Assembly: GCA_950295325.1 (NCBI GenBank)
Contig: OX485804.1
Location: 5,146,001 to 5,210,000 of the forward strand
DNA from: Polytrichum commune
Lineage: Eukaryota; Streptophyta; Polytrichopsida; Polytrichales; Polytrichaceae
Direction of reading: 5' to 3'
Length of the DNA stretch: 64,000 nt
Made by a program: the position numbers and the translations under genes. The notes under the pieces were generated by a model. The model searched no databases. It was not told where the DNA came from and saw only the letters and a program-made list of their open reading frames with translations. Each line of letters begins with the position of its first letter. Positions within the stretch are counted from its first letter, which is position 1. Positions 33,421 to 45,870 of this stretch are shown here, piece after piece.

Positions 33421-34818
33421 GTGTATTCTCAGCCGTGTATGACTCCGTCTTATGTGCGTGGACTCTTGTCACTTTAATTTCCACCCTCCACATCAGTCAT
33501 GAAGTTCTTTCAGCTTTGACAATAGTCTTTGTATTGACAATTGTTTTTTATAGTAGCCACAGTCTTCCAAAGGATTCCTTTCCGTTTGGGGTTAGTAATC
33601 ATTTCGTAATCAACATGATGTTTCATTAAATCTAACCTTACATCAGATTGCTCCCCCTTTGGATTAGTCTTTTTTTAATTGAGGATTCACTTATCTCATA
33701 TTTTTCATTATCACACAACACACAAGGGTTTCCTCAATTTTTACAATATTTCCAAAGCAAACACATAGGTTTACAAGCTATAGTCATTTAGTCATAAGCT
33801 AATTAGCTTCAATGCTTAGCCAAGCTTACTCGGATCATCATACAATCTTTTCCATAGTAATTATTGCATGTTTTGGGTTTCTTGTCTAATAACCATCAAC
33901 AATTCTACTCCTCATGATCCATTCTCGTAATTCTCATCACATTCCTTATTCCTTAGCCATTGGCTTCCTTTACTCTTATTTATTTCATCATAGATGCTCT
34001 TTGCTTTGCTCCGATCGTTGGTTTTATAAAGCAAACATTAATTGACGACTTGCACGTTCATACATATCATAGCCATTCACATATTAGATACAAAAGCAAT
34101 AAGACTTGCTCAAACTCTCATTGTGATTCCAAAGTGTTCATGTACATCCCCCTATCACATGCGGCGATGCTACACTCCAAATCTCATTTCCTATATAGTG
34201 TTCATTTAGTTGTCACGTGGGCTAATGACACACTTAATCTTTCATCTATCTATGCGTAATCCTTCTCAACTCTCTTGCCTAAAACCCATTTCTCCACAGC
34301 TATAGCCTTAGCAAATTTTACAAGTATTGTCGTCTTCGGAAGATAGTCTTCTTATGCCTTTGGAGACTTTAGCAAGTTGTAACTTATGAACTCATCTTTC
34401 ATCTATTATTTCATATACTTTATCATCTATAAAGTAATTTCCTACTTGCTACAAAGCCATGGCCAAAAAATTGTATTACACGGACATTGCTTTTGGTGGG
34501 CAATCAAATGACCTTGATGGTTTGCAATTCTAGAGGACATTGGGGAACAATTGAAGATCTTATGTTGATATTCAAACCCTAGATGTAACTGTCCTATTAC
34601 TAGTCGTGCGGACAACATCCCAAGAATATGGTACCAATCAAGTTCAAAGCGATGGATGGATCACAGTATGTTTTGCAAGTATTTTGAGGGGCTTAGGGCT
34701 TACCAATATGACCTACGTGGGTTTTTAAAGGTTGTGTGGTGTGATAATTGTAATGACCATAACCTTACATAATAATTGAGAAATGTTTTGGAAAAAAAAT
34801 GTACAGTCATAGAGGTTT
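33421..34818. other. AT-rich DNA, no gene seen
   Basis: Short open frames only (the longest 99 codons at 33960), without motifs I recognise. Confidence 0.6.
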
Positions 34819-35169
34819 TTGCCATCTTGCACCACATTTGTCTCAACTAGCAGATGCTTTTGTTATCTCAAAATTCAAGGATGCATGGACAAGGAGAAAA
34901 TGACCTTGATTGTAGAAGGCGTTTGGCAAAATGTACCTTGGGGAGGTGAAGATCGATTGGGGAAACTTATCAACCCTAGCAAACCATTATTTTTAGAATT
35001 AGCTACTGAGAATGTACAAGATGTTCACAAGGAAATAGATGGTTCTAGAATCACGTATGCAAGGAACACAATGATAAGATGTGGCATGTCTCTAGTTCTA
35101 GATGGTACATGGAATGTGGGGCAATTATTTCCTCATTTTGGAGGTGAAGATGTTCTAAACATTGCTTAG
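34819..35169 (+). CDS. Unrecognised open frame, 116 codons
   Basis: The 116-codon frame has balanced composition and no low-complexity bias (KEKMTLIVEGVWQNVPWGGEDRLGKL, YARNTMIRCGMSLVLDGTW). I do not recognise the family. It may be an exon or relic of a longer protein. The start codon is uncertain: the first Met follows a splice-acceptor-like TTTTGCCATCTTGC stretch. No flanking exons could be joined. Confidence 0.3.
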   Translation: MPSCTTFVSTSRCFCYLKIQGCMDKEKMTLIVEGVWQNVPWGGEDRLGKLINPSKPLFLELATENVQDVHKEIDGSRITYARNTMIRCGMSLVLDGTWNVGQLFPHFGGEDVLNIA

Positions 35170-36655
35170 AGAAATTACAAATTTAAATAGATGTTCATGT
35201 TATTGGATTTGAGCTAGAGTTTAGATAATTGCAGTTTATTTTCAATGTACATATTAACAAAATATTTGTGCACTCAATCTATTAATTGTTCAAGGAAGAT
35301 CTATCCCTTGAAGGGTACAATGTAGAGTGTAAGATGTTCAATGGTGGGTGGGTATGTGGTTTTGCAGACCTTTGTTGTTGTTTGCAAATGTGGTGTATGC
35401 ATGGAGTCCTTGCCAATTATTGAAACAAAGTTTGGTGTAATTTGCATCCTAAGAAATTTGTGATGAAATATTGTTATGGATGATTGAAACTTGGATGAAA
35501 AATCACTTTGTAAGTGATGCTAATTGCAACATTATGCATCCATAATCCCCAAAAACATTTACGAGGAATGACAAATAAAGTTGGGTTACCATTTGGTATT
35601 GGTGGCACTATACCACGCTTTACAGGGGTCTCGACGACTTTGCGCTTTCCTTCACCATTTTGAGAATGAGGTTGTTGTGAAGTTTGTGAAACCATGAACC
35701 CATTGTGAAGGTTTGAACCAACACCATGAGTGGTTCTTTGAGGGCAAGGGTGTGGAAGGCTATTGCAGCGCCCACTACCTAGAGGGGGCAAGAAGAAAGC
35801 GTTGTCAATAAGGAAGTTGATGTGCACGTTGTGTTGAGGGTGAGCCACAGGGGGTGCACTTAACACTTGATTCATGTATACACATGCGAGAACCTCCTAT
35901 TTAATTGGGAGGGTGGGGGGTATTTACCTTCCTTTATTGAATACTTTCCACCTTATAAGTAGATAAATTTCTACCAAATGGTATTTTTTAACACCCTATC
36001 ATTATATATAAATTTAAGAGTCGCATAATTATAATCACCCTATCTAGACTTATTTATAAGTAGTATAAATATCGTGTGAACAATTTGCACACACATTACG
36101 TATACTATGTGTACATTACACTACGTATATATTACTCTACACATTACACACATACAATCATCATACTATAAACTTTAGCATATTGCATATGGTTCTTGAA
36201 CCCCCCCCCCCAGGTTACTCTAAATAAGCTAGCCAGCCCTTCCATTGCCGGATGACGACATTTTTCATCCAAAAATGATTGTTTCAACAAATCCATCCAC
36301 ATGTCCATATACGTTTTGCTTATTTCTCATCCAATGCCACTAATGGCAAATGATTTATGTTGAGCCTTTAAATAGAAAATCTAAACTTAAATTTATTTAT
36401 GTTATTTTGCATCTAAATAAAAACAAATATCGTAACTTAAACCACAGCATACTTTATATATAATTCCCAAATTCACATTTAGAGGATGCTATTGTAGATC
36501 TAAAAAAATATAAAAATTATGTGTCTTGAAAAAAATCCACCTTACATTTTCTCGCACGTGGTTTTCTACATTTTCGTCAGTGCCCGCCCTTAGGGGTGAG
36601 CGCGGTGGACAGTCCTCCATCCAAGGGTAAGCCCTTTTAACCTGCTACCTTCATG
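35170..36655. other. Intergenic, low-complexity AT-rich tracts and a poly-C run
   Basis: No gene seen. There is a TATA/ACATTAC-rich stretch at about 35,990-36,170 and a run of C residues at about 36,200-36,211. A 133-codon minus-strand frame (35,474-35,875) has no recognisable motif. Confidence 0.55.
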
Positions 36656-36689
36656 TCTTTTTTAAAGCAAAGCCTTCCATTCTTGAGGC

Positions 36690-37035
36690 ATCAAAACCTT
36701 TGGTTGTGCTCAAACCCATGGGCATTCTTAAGGCATTAAATTCTTTGGACATGCCAAAACCCTTGCATACTTGGGCATCAGATTCTTGTGTGTATGAGGC
36801 TCACTCTTAGAACATGCTTGAAACCTTGTATTCTTGAGGCATCAAATTCTTGCTCAAACATTTGCAATCTTGAGCACCAAATTCTTCAAGCATCTTCAAA
36901 CCCTTGCATTTTTTAGCACCAAATTCTTTGAGCATGCCAAAACCCTTGTATTCTTGGGCATCAAATACTTCATCATGCTCAAAGCCCTTGCATTCTAGAG
37001 ACATCAGATTCTTTGGGCATGGTGAAACCCATGCA
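36690..37035. repeat. Degenerate ~42-bp minisatellite
   Basis: About eight degenerate units of the form CAAAACCCTTGCATTCTTGG + GCATCAAATTCTTTGGGCATG. Because 42 is 14 codons, the minus strand shows a matching 14-residue periodicity (EYKGFGMLKEFGA, KKCKGLKMLEEFGA, QDCK...) over 65 open codons (36,807-37,004). Confidence 0.7.
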
Positions 37036-37059
37036 ATATTGGATATTCTTGCCCCATCA

Positions 37060-37400
37060 AATTATCACGAGGAAACCTTTTGTATGCAAAAACCACCATT
37101 TATTTTTCCTTTTTTGAGGCAACATATTGTATCTTGAAGCAAGGGCATGTAACATAGGCAACAATACTAAATTCCAAGGCAACACCTTCTATGCTTCATG
37201 CACTCCATAGTTTAAGACACCATATTACATTTTGAAGCAAAGGTCCATATTGTGAGGCAATTTGCTTCAAGCTTGTACTCCACAACAACATTTTTTTAGG
37301 GGCAATTGATTGTATGGTCAAAGCAATAGCTTCTATGGTTGAGGCAACAAACTATATGTTTGAGGCAACAACTTCTGTGGTTTGATTTCAAGGTTTGAAT
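37060..37400. repeat. Weak GAGGCAACA-type short repeat region
   Basis: The phrase TTGAGGCAACA..CTTCTATGG and variants recur irregularly every 25-40 bp. They are too diverged for a clean period. Confidence 0.4.
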
Positions 37401-40100
37401 GTTTGTGACAACACCTTGTATTGGAATATGGGTATACTTTATGATTAATGGATTTTTTGTGCTTCAAGATAATGACAATGATGATGTTAATGAGATTGAT
37501 ATGCATGTCGATCCAAAACGTGTGGTCACTTCTATATTACCTCCGTCCACCACAAAGACTCCAAAACACGAGAAGGGTTGAGGTCAATTGTGGACTTTAT
37601 TCACTTGTCTTGTCTTGTGGCTTCTTATGACAAGCAATTTGCAATTTATAGTTGTGGTAGGAAACAAATGACTCACTTAGTTACATCTATGGAGTCTATA
37701 AGGAGTATACAACTTTGTACCCTTCCTCGCCATTTGCGGAAGAAACATTGAAGGATAGGTTAAGAGAGATGTTAAAGGAGATAAAAACATAGAGTACTAA
37801 TAAAATTTGAAAAAGGGCCTCGTTGCAATACGATGATGTGTTGGAAACTTTCAAGTGCATGGATGGTCATTATGCAAGGAACATATTGAAGAGAAGACAA
37901 ACCATCATTGACCGGTGCTCTCCTAGTGAAGCTTCCGCCAATGATGAGTCCATTAACTATCATCACCTTGCATACAAGCCTCATCTCCAAAAAGTAGCAA
38001 GGGTCAAGTCAAGAAACCTGTAATAAAACCTAAGATGTTAGCAGCTAAAGTTATTACTCATCTTTTGATGAATAATGCTTGCAAGGAGGATTTCATGTCC
38101 ACAAAGGCCAATGAGAGATGCACTAAGGCTCAAGGCAATCTTGCTTGTTTAGATTCCAAGGAGGCTAGAGTTGAGTTTGTAAGTGAAAGATTGATATCAC
38201 AATAGGTTAAAACCTTAGAAAAGACTAGGGACAGGCATTATATCCGAGAAAGCAGTCAAGTGCAAGATACTTGTACATTTTATGCTTTGTTGAATAAAAA
38301 CCCCTTGATTTGCCTCATTTTGGCTTGACGTTGCTTTGTCCTATGTGTGGTGTGGTGGGGTGGTTGCCCATTGTATGTGTCAAAACAAGATCCTCTCATG
38401 CTAGGAATTGTTGAGAAGTTTAGTTTTGTTAGAAAATATATGGTTAATCACTACCCTAGGGTGTGGACTTTTCATACCACTTGCAAATTAACGTGAGTGT
38501 AGAATGGGGTGTTATTTGAGGCATTAGTGTACATTATATGCATAAGTGCGAAGTACGTTTTTCCTCTACTGTGTACAATTAAAAAGGCTATTAAGAATGT
38601 TGAAGTAAAGGTAGATGTACAAAAAGGGGCCCTCACTTGTTTCATGGAAAAAACTAACAGTTGATTTGTTAGTTTTATCTAATTTATGTTTCCATACATT
38701 GTTGTTATACAATAATCTTCCCCAATGACTCATACATGTGATAAAGACCTATTTATTCCTTGATTTGTATTATGTTTATGTAGTGGAGTCATCTATCACA
38801 TTAAACCGAAAAGCTTAGTATAACTACATCAACCCATTTCTAGCCTTACGTTAGTATGTATACATTTGCTTTTCTTTACAAAATTCTCGTATATAGGGGG
38901 TTTCATTTCATAGTCACCCACGTATGTCATTTAGATTTCCAATGAAGAGTCCACCCTCCAAGATTACTACTTGGATAAGATTTCTGGAAGTACACAAGCA
39001 TGTTAGCTGCATGTCACATGACCAAAGTATCTCACCATGGATATTAACAAGTATAAAGTATACCATCAAAGAAAGTGTTGGATTTGTTGATAAGTAGTTG
39101 AAATCAAATTTCTCGCCAAATTTTTATATAGTGTGTCAATTTTCAAGGCACCACCAAATATATCTTCATGTTTAGAATTCACTGGCTTTTTATTTGACCT
39201 ATTGGGATTTACATGCTTTAAATAGCATAAGTTTATCTTGTTGTCAAGCTTTGGTTATGTTTTGTCTGCAGTAGCGGGGCGTTTGCCCTGAGCTCCGCAC
39301 TTGAGAATTGAGTTGTTGAGATTAACACTTGTGTGCTCATTGGTCGTGCAAGGTTGGGAACATTGTGAATTCATTAAGCTTGGCCACTAGGCATCCGCTA
39401 TTGCTACACAACTGACCTCCTTGAGCTAATTACAGTGGGTTTGGGTTGGAACTTCGAATGCTTTTGGACATAATGGATATGTTAATATGCACTTCTATCA
39501 TTGGAGCCTATGAAATTCCCGATAGCACAACAAAACCTCAAATGCATTAAGTTTTTTTTATAAGTTTTTTGTGCCATTTCTTACAATTTACCTCAAGGAC
39601 ACTTTCTAGAACCTACACGAAAATTTGGTTGCATCCAAAATGGATGCAATCCCATCATCCATCCAAGGAAACAAAAAGTTGCAAAAGTTGTCCAAGTGTT
39701 GCCCTATCCAACCACTGGGCAAACACCTTGCACTTTAATATCAATTTTCTCCACATGCCAACACTTAGATAGTTAAATTGTTTTGCTCTATATTATGGTC
39801 TAATTTATACACAACAAAATGTCAATTCTTTCCTAGATTGCATGTCCAAAAATCATTAAAACAACTAGTATTGTTGGACAAAGTTTGGGGTGGTTTGATC
39901 ACGGGAACTTGAGGTTTAATTACTTGTTGAAGCTAAAAATTGTCATGCCTTTTGTTGTAGTTAGTCGTGCCTTGCATTGCTCCATATATGCCATCACATT
40001 GGTGAAGCTAGCAAGTTGTAACTTGTCTGTGTTGTTGTACATTTTCTTGGCGGAGTGGATCCATGGGAAGATGGTTGTATCGGCGATGAAGTCACGCCCT
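37401..40100. other. Intergenic; short unrecognised coding-like fragments
   Basis: Around 37,450-38,200 there are coding-like pieces in several frames (for example 66 codons at 37,823 with YDDVLETFKCMDGHYARNILKRRQTI) interrupted by stops. I cannot assign a family. From 38,200 to 40,100 nothing stands out. Confidence 0.4.
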
Positions 40101-40104
40101 TCCA

Positions 40105-40292
40105 ACCACTTATCCAACACTCTTAACAGACCCTTTAGATCGATCTCTCTCTCTCACACACACACACACAGCCACTTATCCAACACTCTTAACAGACTTT
40201 TTAGATCGATCTCACACACACACACATACAACCACTTATCCAACACTCTTAATAGACCCTTTAGATCGGTCACACACACACACACACATGGA
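40105..40292. repeat. Three 60-66-bp units with embedded (CA)n
   Basis: CCACTTATCCAACACTCTTA starts near 40,107, 40,173 and 40,233, each unit ending in TTTAGATCG followed by a CT/CA microsatellite of changing length. It is a simple local duplication. Confidence 0.85.
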
Positions 40293-40866
40293 TGTGCAAA
40301 TGGACATGACAATGGCCGTTGGCATTATGTCTAAACATGACGCCTAACTAACAATATTATGATAACAAAATTTGTTACCATAGGGTGTTGTTTTTACAAC
40401 ATCACCACGGAATCGACTACTCATAATCTTGGGTAGGTCACTCTATAGGATTTTGTGCACCACGTGTTGCGGAGGGGTATTTGTTTAAGGGTTATTTACA
40501 TCCAAGGCAGGAATTAAAAACTTCTTATAATTACTTAATTCACTAAATGGCCTAAATTTTTGCACCCTACCATTACTTATATTGTCCATGTTATTGCAAT
40601 ACTTTGTAGTCAACATTCCTTTTAAATAATAAATAAATAAATAAATTTGAAAGTGTATGCAATGCAAAAGTGGTGGGAAAACACATGACAACAAAAAGGC
40701 ATAAGGCATACACATCATTGCAAAAACTTAGTGCAGAAACTTATCATATAGGTGAAAGACTTATACTTACCACAAAAAATCTTAACTTGTGCACCCCTAA
40801 ACCCTAAACCCCTTCCAAACTCATATTGGCACCTGCATTGGTGGCTACCTAAAATGGTCTCACTTA

Positions 40867-41290
40867 GGGTGAGTTTCCATACAAGCCACTGACCCACTAG
40901 ATTTTAGTATGAATAAGGACAAACCCGCCCAAGTGTAGGGGGAATTTGGTGGGGTAGGGTTTGTATGTACCTTCTAGCTAACTCCCATCTTCTCAAATTT
41001 GGGTTCACTCACTAACCTCCTCCTCCCGGTTATCAAGGATGGAGTACTAGATCATGGTTGGTTCTCTGGAGTCTTTAACCAGTCTTAATCCTTCAATGAC
41101 TGGCACTTGTCAGTCAAAGATTCTTTAGTTGGCGCATGGAAGTCTAGTGGTTTACGTCTATGGCCCTCCACATTCTAGCAAACCACCAGAATGTGGTTGG
41201 ATGGTGACTTGTGCTTTACTACATGCAAACACCTCTAACCCACTATTATCTAAAATCTAGTGGGTGAGCGGCCTTCATGGAAACTCACCC
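40867..41290. mobile_element. Tourist-like MITE (PIF/Harbinger type), 424 bp
   Basis: Terminal inverted repeats of about 41 bp (GGGTGAGTTTCCAT...CCCACTAGATTTTAG at 40867-40907 and its complement at 41250-41290) with a few mismatches. The 3-bp target duplication TTA flanks both sides (40864-40866, 41291-41293). A TTA duplication and GGG start are typical of PIF/Harbinger MITEs. No coding capacity. Confidence 0.78.
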
Positions 41291-41402
41291 TTAACCCCCC
41301 CCCCCTCCCCGCGCATTACTCTATTGCTTGAGTAAGTACACCTTGTTCACACGTATTTGCACCACCACTAATTTAATGTTATATTTCATCAATGGCGATG
41401 CC

Positions 41403-41568
41403 ATAACATTATTAAGCAGTGTGCATTTGTTCAAGTGGGCCCTGAAAATATAACCATGGGATGCACAAACCTTGTGCAAGGAGACACAAATTTAGAGTGA
41501 ATTCCTAGCATCCCATTGTTATATTCTCAGGCCCCACAGAACAAACGCACACCACTTAATAATGTTAT
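41403..41568. mobile_element. Foldback/MITE-like hairpin, 166 bp
   Basis: Arms of about 62 bp (41403-41464 and 41508-41568, starting ATAACATTATTAAG) are complementary with roughly eight mismatches and enclose a 43-base loop. I see no clear target duplication. The RNA would form a long hairpin. Confidence 0.7.
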
Positions 41569-42990
41569 TTCAGCTGCCAGTACCATATTCGTCCTCAGGG
41601 TGCCACCTTATCATAAAGTTCGAATGGCATGACTTGAAAGTCTCAGTAACAACACGGTTCCGTGCTTTCATCGATCATCCTCTACTAGACCGAATACTGA
41701 TTCAGAAGCTCGGTTACAAAATTGCAAGGATCTCTCGTGGTTCAACGTTCCAAGTCGGAATTCTTGCAGTATTTAAAGTGTTGAAGGATGAGCGTCCCGG
41801 TGGGGAGCTTGGAAGTGCACCTGGAATTCGCATCTGGCCTCCGCATCGGCACTTTCCATCTGCAGACCTACCCCTCTAAGTTCTCATCAAGTGGTCGAGA
41901 GTCTGGTTTCTTTCTTATGCCGGCGTTGCACATTCACATTCAATATCGTTGACAACCGCTAACTCGTGTTTCTAGACGATGCACTAGTAAGGCCCCCTTT
42001 ACACGAGAGAGGCTGAGAGCTCCAAGGTTGAGAGCTTCACACAAACATGAAGAGGGTATCGCTTTGGTTCCTCTGAATAGATTTTTGAGGTTATGATGAA
42101 GGTCGCACTGACTCCAATCATGCGCCTCCACCGATATCGAATTATGGGCCATACATTCCAAGTTTTAGGTCAGACCAAGGCCGGTGAAAGGAAGCGGAAC
42201 CGCGAGAGAGAGTTGCAAACGCTCCCAACATCGATATCCTAGACTCAACCAAGCTTTGCGCAAAAACCGACATCGAGGATTCTATTAGACTGGAAGATCA
42301 CCTCATAAGTCCGGAGGTTTTGAGGCAGCTGGAGACCAGGACAGCTCAGATGCCCCCGGCAGCACTATAACAGCTAGTCATGCAGTTGGGTGCCTCCGAC
42401 ATGGTACGTGTGCAAAACACTGAACGCTCGGGCGGAGGCTGAAAAAGCCACCAAAAATAGAAAGCCAGAGAACCTGCACGCGCACCGAAATCCACTTCTG
42501 GACAATACGTCCCAAGCTTCAGATCGAATCAAGGGCAGCGACCCGAAACCAAGTTGCGGGAGATACCCTCCCACGCTTTCAACATCCGCCCCCTCAACAT
42601 GGCGAAGCTGTTTGCGAAGATGGACTTCGAGGATGTGCAGCAGGTTACATCAAATCTTCTCAGCCCCGAGGATGTGGCGGAGCTGGGCGGCATGCAATCT
42701 CGAATCCCACCACACAAGATCGACCAACTGTTGATGCAACTGGACCCCTCCGACATACGGCGGTTGGAGGTCATCCAGAGATTAGTGGCGAACAACAAAG
42801 TGGCGATGGAGACCGAGCAGATGAGACATGCAGAGTCAATGTTGCAACAGCAACGCACAATTAATGCCATGCAAAGGGTCACAAGGACGGCGGGTGCTTC
42901 AACGAGGGATGCAGCAGAGTCAGGTGATAGAATGAATTGCATTGGCATGGGCTACCATATGGTCAGAACTGGCAGAACCAGCAGGTTGGC
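41569..42990 (+). pseudogene. Unrecognised coding relic, copy 1
   Basis: Pieces in several frames include IDHPLLDRILIQKLGYK (about 41,670-41,720), a SLEVHLEF-like segment (about 41,810-41,840), and a 175-codon frame (42554-43081) with LLSPEDVAELGGMQSRIPPH, KIDQLLMQLDPSDIRRLEVIQ and a Gln-rich helix (QMRHAESMLQQQRT). Upstream, LISPEVLRQLETRTAQMPP (about 42,300-42,360) looks like an earlier repeat of the same ~38-residue helical unit. I do not know the family. It is duplicated at 43.7-45.9 kb. Confidence 0.5.
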
Positions 42991-43080
42991 CGATTCATGG
43001 GACATGAACGACATTCGACCTTACTTAATTTGGATCTGCATGGAATTTCTTCTCTCCACATCTATCTCTGACAATCCTTA

Positions 43081-43700
43081 ATTAGTTTGTTGACATGGAA
43101 ATTTTTATCAGCCCATTTCAGCTCATTGTTACACCCGTTTTCTTCATGAATCCTGGATCACACAAAGTTTGCATTATCTGCACTCAGTATGTGGATCATA
43201 GAAATTAGGTATCTCAATGCTTCCACTCAAGCTTACACCGATGCAGAGAATATTCGAGAGTGGCCGTCCAAGTTACTCAACCACACATAGCAACGACAAT
43301 TCGTCAAGAATGATGGACGAATCTACTGTTTAAGACTGAAGCCTCACCCAGACAAGATGTGAATGTCACCGTAACTTGTAAGTGACCTAAATCCCAACAT
43401 GATTCCACTCCCTGGAATGGAGCTATCACTAATAAAGATTGTAAGACAGCAATCGAGGCGAGAGTCGGTAGGATTGTTTTACATCTACTGCACGCGGAGC
43501 TGTTTCCAACACCTAGATCTCCTCCAGTAAAGATTCCAAACTTCATTTAGTTCATGCATCGGCGCCTGTCAGCTAAGCTATCGTCAGCTAAAATGGTCTA
43601 GGATATACCTAACCCCCAGACTTCCCTATCGATTATAAGCACTCTGCCCACCACCTTGCTCGCTTTCATTTCTACAACAATGGCAGCTGGCGTGGTCGTC
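43081..43700. other. Spacer between the two relic copies, no gene seen
   Basis: No open frame with a recognisable motif. An 80-codon minus-strand frame (43,304-43,546) looks incidental. Confidence 0.5.
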
Positions 43701-45870
43701 CTCCTGCCCTACTAAGTTCATCACAAGAAAGAAACTGTGGAACAATCCTATGTTACATCAATCATTGAGTCTTTTAAGATTCGGGTGAAGGCGCTTAACA
43801 AAGTTGCAGCAACTCATTCAGTAACTGGAGATCATCGACAATGATCATCACCAGAAAAACTTGCAGAATAAGACTTATAGGATGAGCATCCCTGCGGGGA
43901 GCTTGGAAGTGCACCTGGAATTTGCGTGTGGCCTCCACATCGGCAGTTTCCTCTGTACAACAGTAGTGATGCAACAGCTTGGGAACTTCACAACTGAGTT
44001 CTATGCAGTTAGGGCACAGTCTTTGTACTTACATCCGGGAGACAAAGAAAGTTTGATTGTGAGTGACTCTCTTTATATAATTCCGACCTCAGTCTCATCT
44101 TTGAGTGACACAAGACATCATCATTAATTTTGTGACGACAATTTTTGTGTCGACATGTAGGCCAAGGCTCTAGACCAGTCTTCGATGAGACCTAAACATT
44201 TGCGTCGATTAAACAACTCCCGAACTGGCCATTGCGATGTAACAAATGCATATTTACAAACGATGATAAGTTAGGATGGATCAGGTACTCACTTTCCAAA
44301 CCTAAGCAGCTCAAGTTCAAGTCTAGCTTCCTGTGAGTCCTTTCCGAGTCACACCAAGCATAACTGTATTGCTCTGTTTCTAGGTTGCCCTTAAGTTGAT
44401 ACCTAGTCTCAATTTCGACATAGAATGGAGGCCAACTTTGTGCTCTTGCTTATTCAACATTATGGCTGCAAGATCCTCTTGCAAACCTGTTCCATGGAGG
44501 TGCCGGCATCATCAAGCTCCCTTCGTCCTCCTATGCTACCACATCCCAAACTTCTGGACAGCGTGAAGGGAAACTCAGACTCCCTCCAGCCTTAACCCCA
44601 TGCCCGGTATCATGCTTCTGTCATCTGTATTGACGACTTCCTTCTCAGTTTTAATTCACTGCCTCCCATGGATACGTTGCACACGTTTTAACTACATTTA
44701 CCCTGACCTCATTTTTGACGCAAAGCCTGTAATGCACTTCACATTCATCTTCTCCACTCCTGGTGAACTTCCTCTTGATGCATCGATCATGTTGCAGCAA
44801 GGCTCTACACATGGCCATGACGGACATGCCCATCCCAATGCTGTTGGTGGGAGTGAAAAGCCTGTTCCTTCAAGGGGTAAATTACTTTGTGATTCTTCCA
44901 AAAAGTGTACATGACATCTGCCAGGTAGTCAGTCACCTACAAACTCCTGATGACAGTGGTTGGCAGACCTTGTAGGACGGGAAAGAGAGAAGATATTAGT
45001 GTATTATGTACATTACACTATGGCTGTGGGCTTGGATGATTGATTGGGGAGCATAATTTGGTTTCTCTGAATGGCTTTCTGTGGTTCCTATGAGGGAAGG
45101 TCACAGCGACTCCAGCCATGCAACTTCATCAACATCAAATGCTGGGCCATACATTTTAAATTTTAGGTCAGATCAAGGTCAGCAAACGGTAGCGGAACTG
45201 CCAGAGATCAATGCAACACTCTCACAAACGATGTCCACAACTGGATCAAGCTTTGTGCAAAGATAGAATTTGAGCATTGTATTCGACTGGAGGATCACCT
45301 CATAAGCCCAGAGGTTTTGAAGCAGCTGGAGGTCAGGACAGCTCAGATACCTCCTGCAACACTTCAACAGCCACTCATGCAGTTCGAGGCCTCCGACATG
45401 CAACGGTTGCAAGCATTGACTGCTCACGAGGAGGTCAAAAGAGCCACTGAATAAGAGAGGCAGAGACCTGCACATGCACCGAAATCCAGTTGTGGACAAT
45501 ACGTTCCCAAGCTTCAGATCGAAGCAAGGGCAGCGGCCAGAAGCCAAGTTGCGGGAGATAGCCTCCCACGGTTTCACCATCCGTCCCCTGGAAATGGCAA
45601 AGCTGTTTGCAAAGATGGAGTTCCAGGATGTGCGGCAACTTACGTCAAATCCTCTCAGCCCCAAGGATGTGGCGGAGCTTGGCGCCATGCAATCTCTAAT
45701 TCCACCACACAAGAGTGAACTGTTGAAGCAGCTGGACCCCTCCAACATACTGCGATTGGAGGTCATTTAGAGCTTCGAAGCGGCGAGAACAAAATGACAA
45801 TGGAGACCAAGCAGATGAGACGTGCACACTTAAATGCAGGCCATGCAAGGGGTCACTTAGAACAATCTCG
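43700..45870 (+). pseudogene. Unrecognised coding relic, copy 2 (diverged duplicate)
   Basis: Segments match copy 1 at offsets of about 2080 bp (43,861 region: IPAGSLEVHLEFACGLHIGSF) and about 3000 bp (45,060-45,780: LEDHLISPEVLKQLE, LSPKDVAELGAMQSLIPPHK, LKQLDPSNILRLEVI). Copy 2 therefore holds about 900 bp between these segments (44,000-45,050) that copy 1 lacks, either introns or inserted DNA. Stops and frame changes are present unless some are intron boundaries. Confidence 0.5.

Noticed and set aside
40796-40815. Telomere-like CCCTAAACCCTAAA near 40,800 and TTTAGGG near 60,787
   Set aside because: Only two units and one unit respectively; too short to be an interstitial telomeric repeat.
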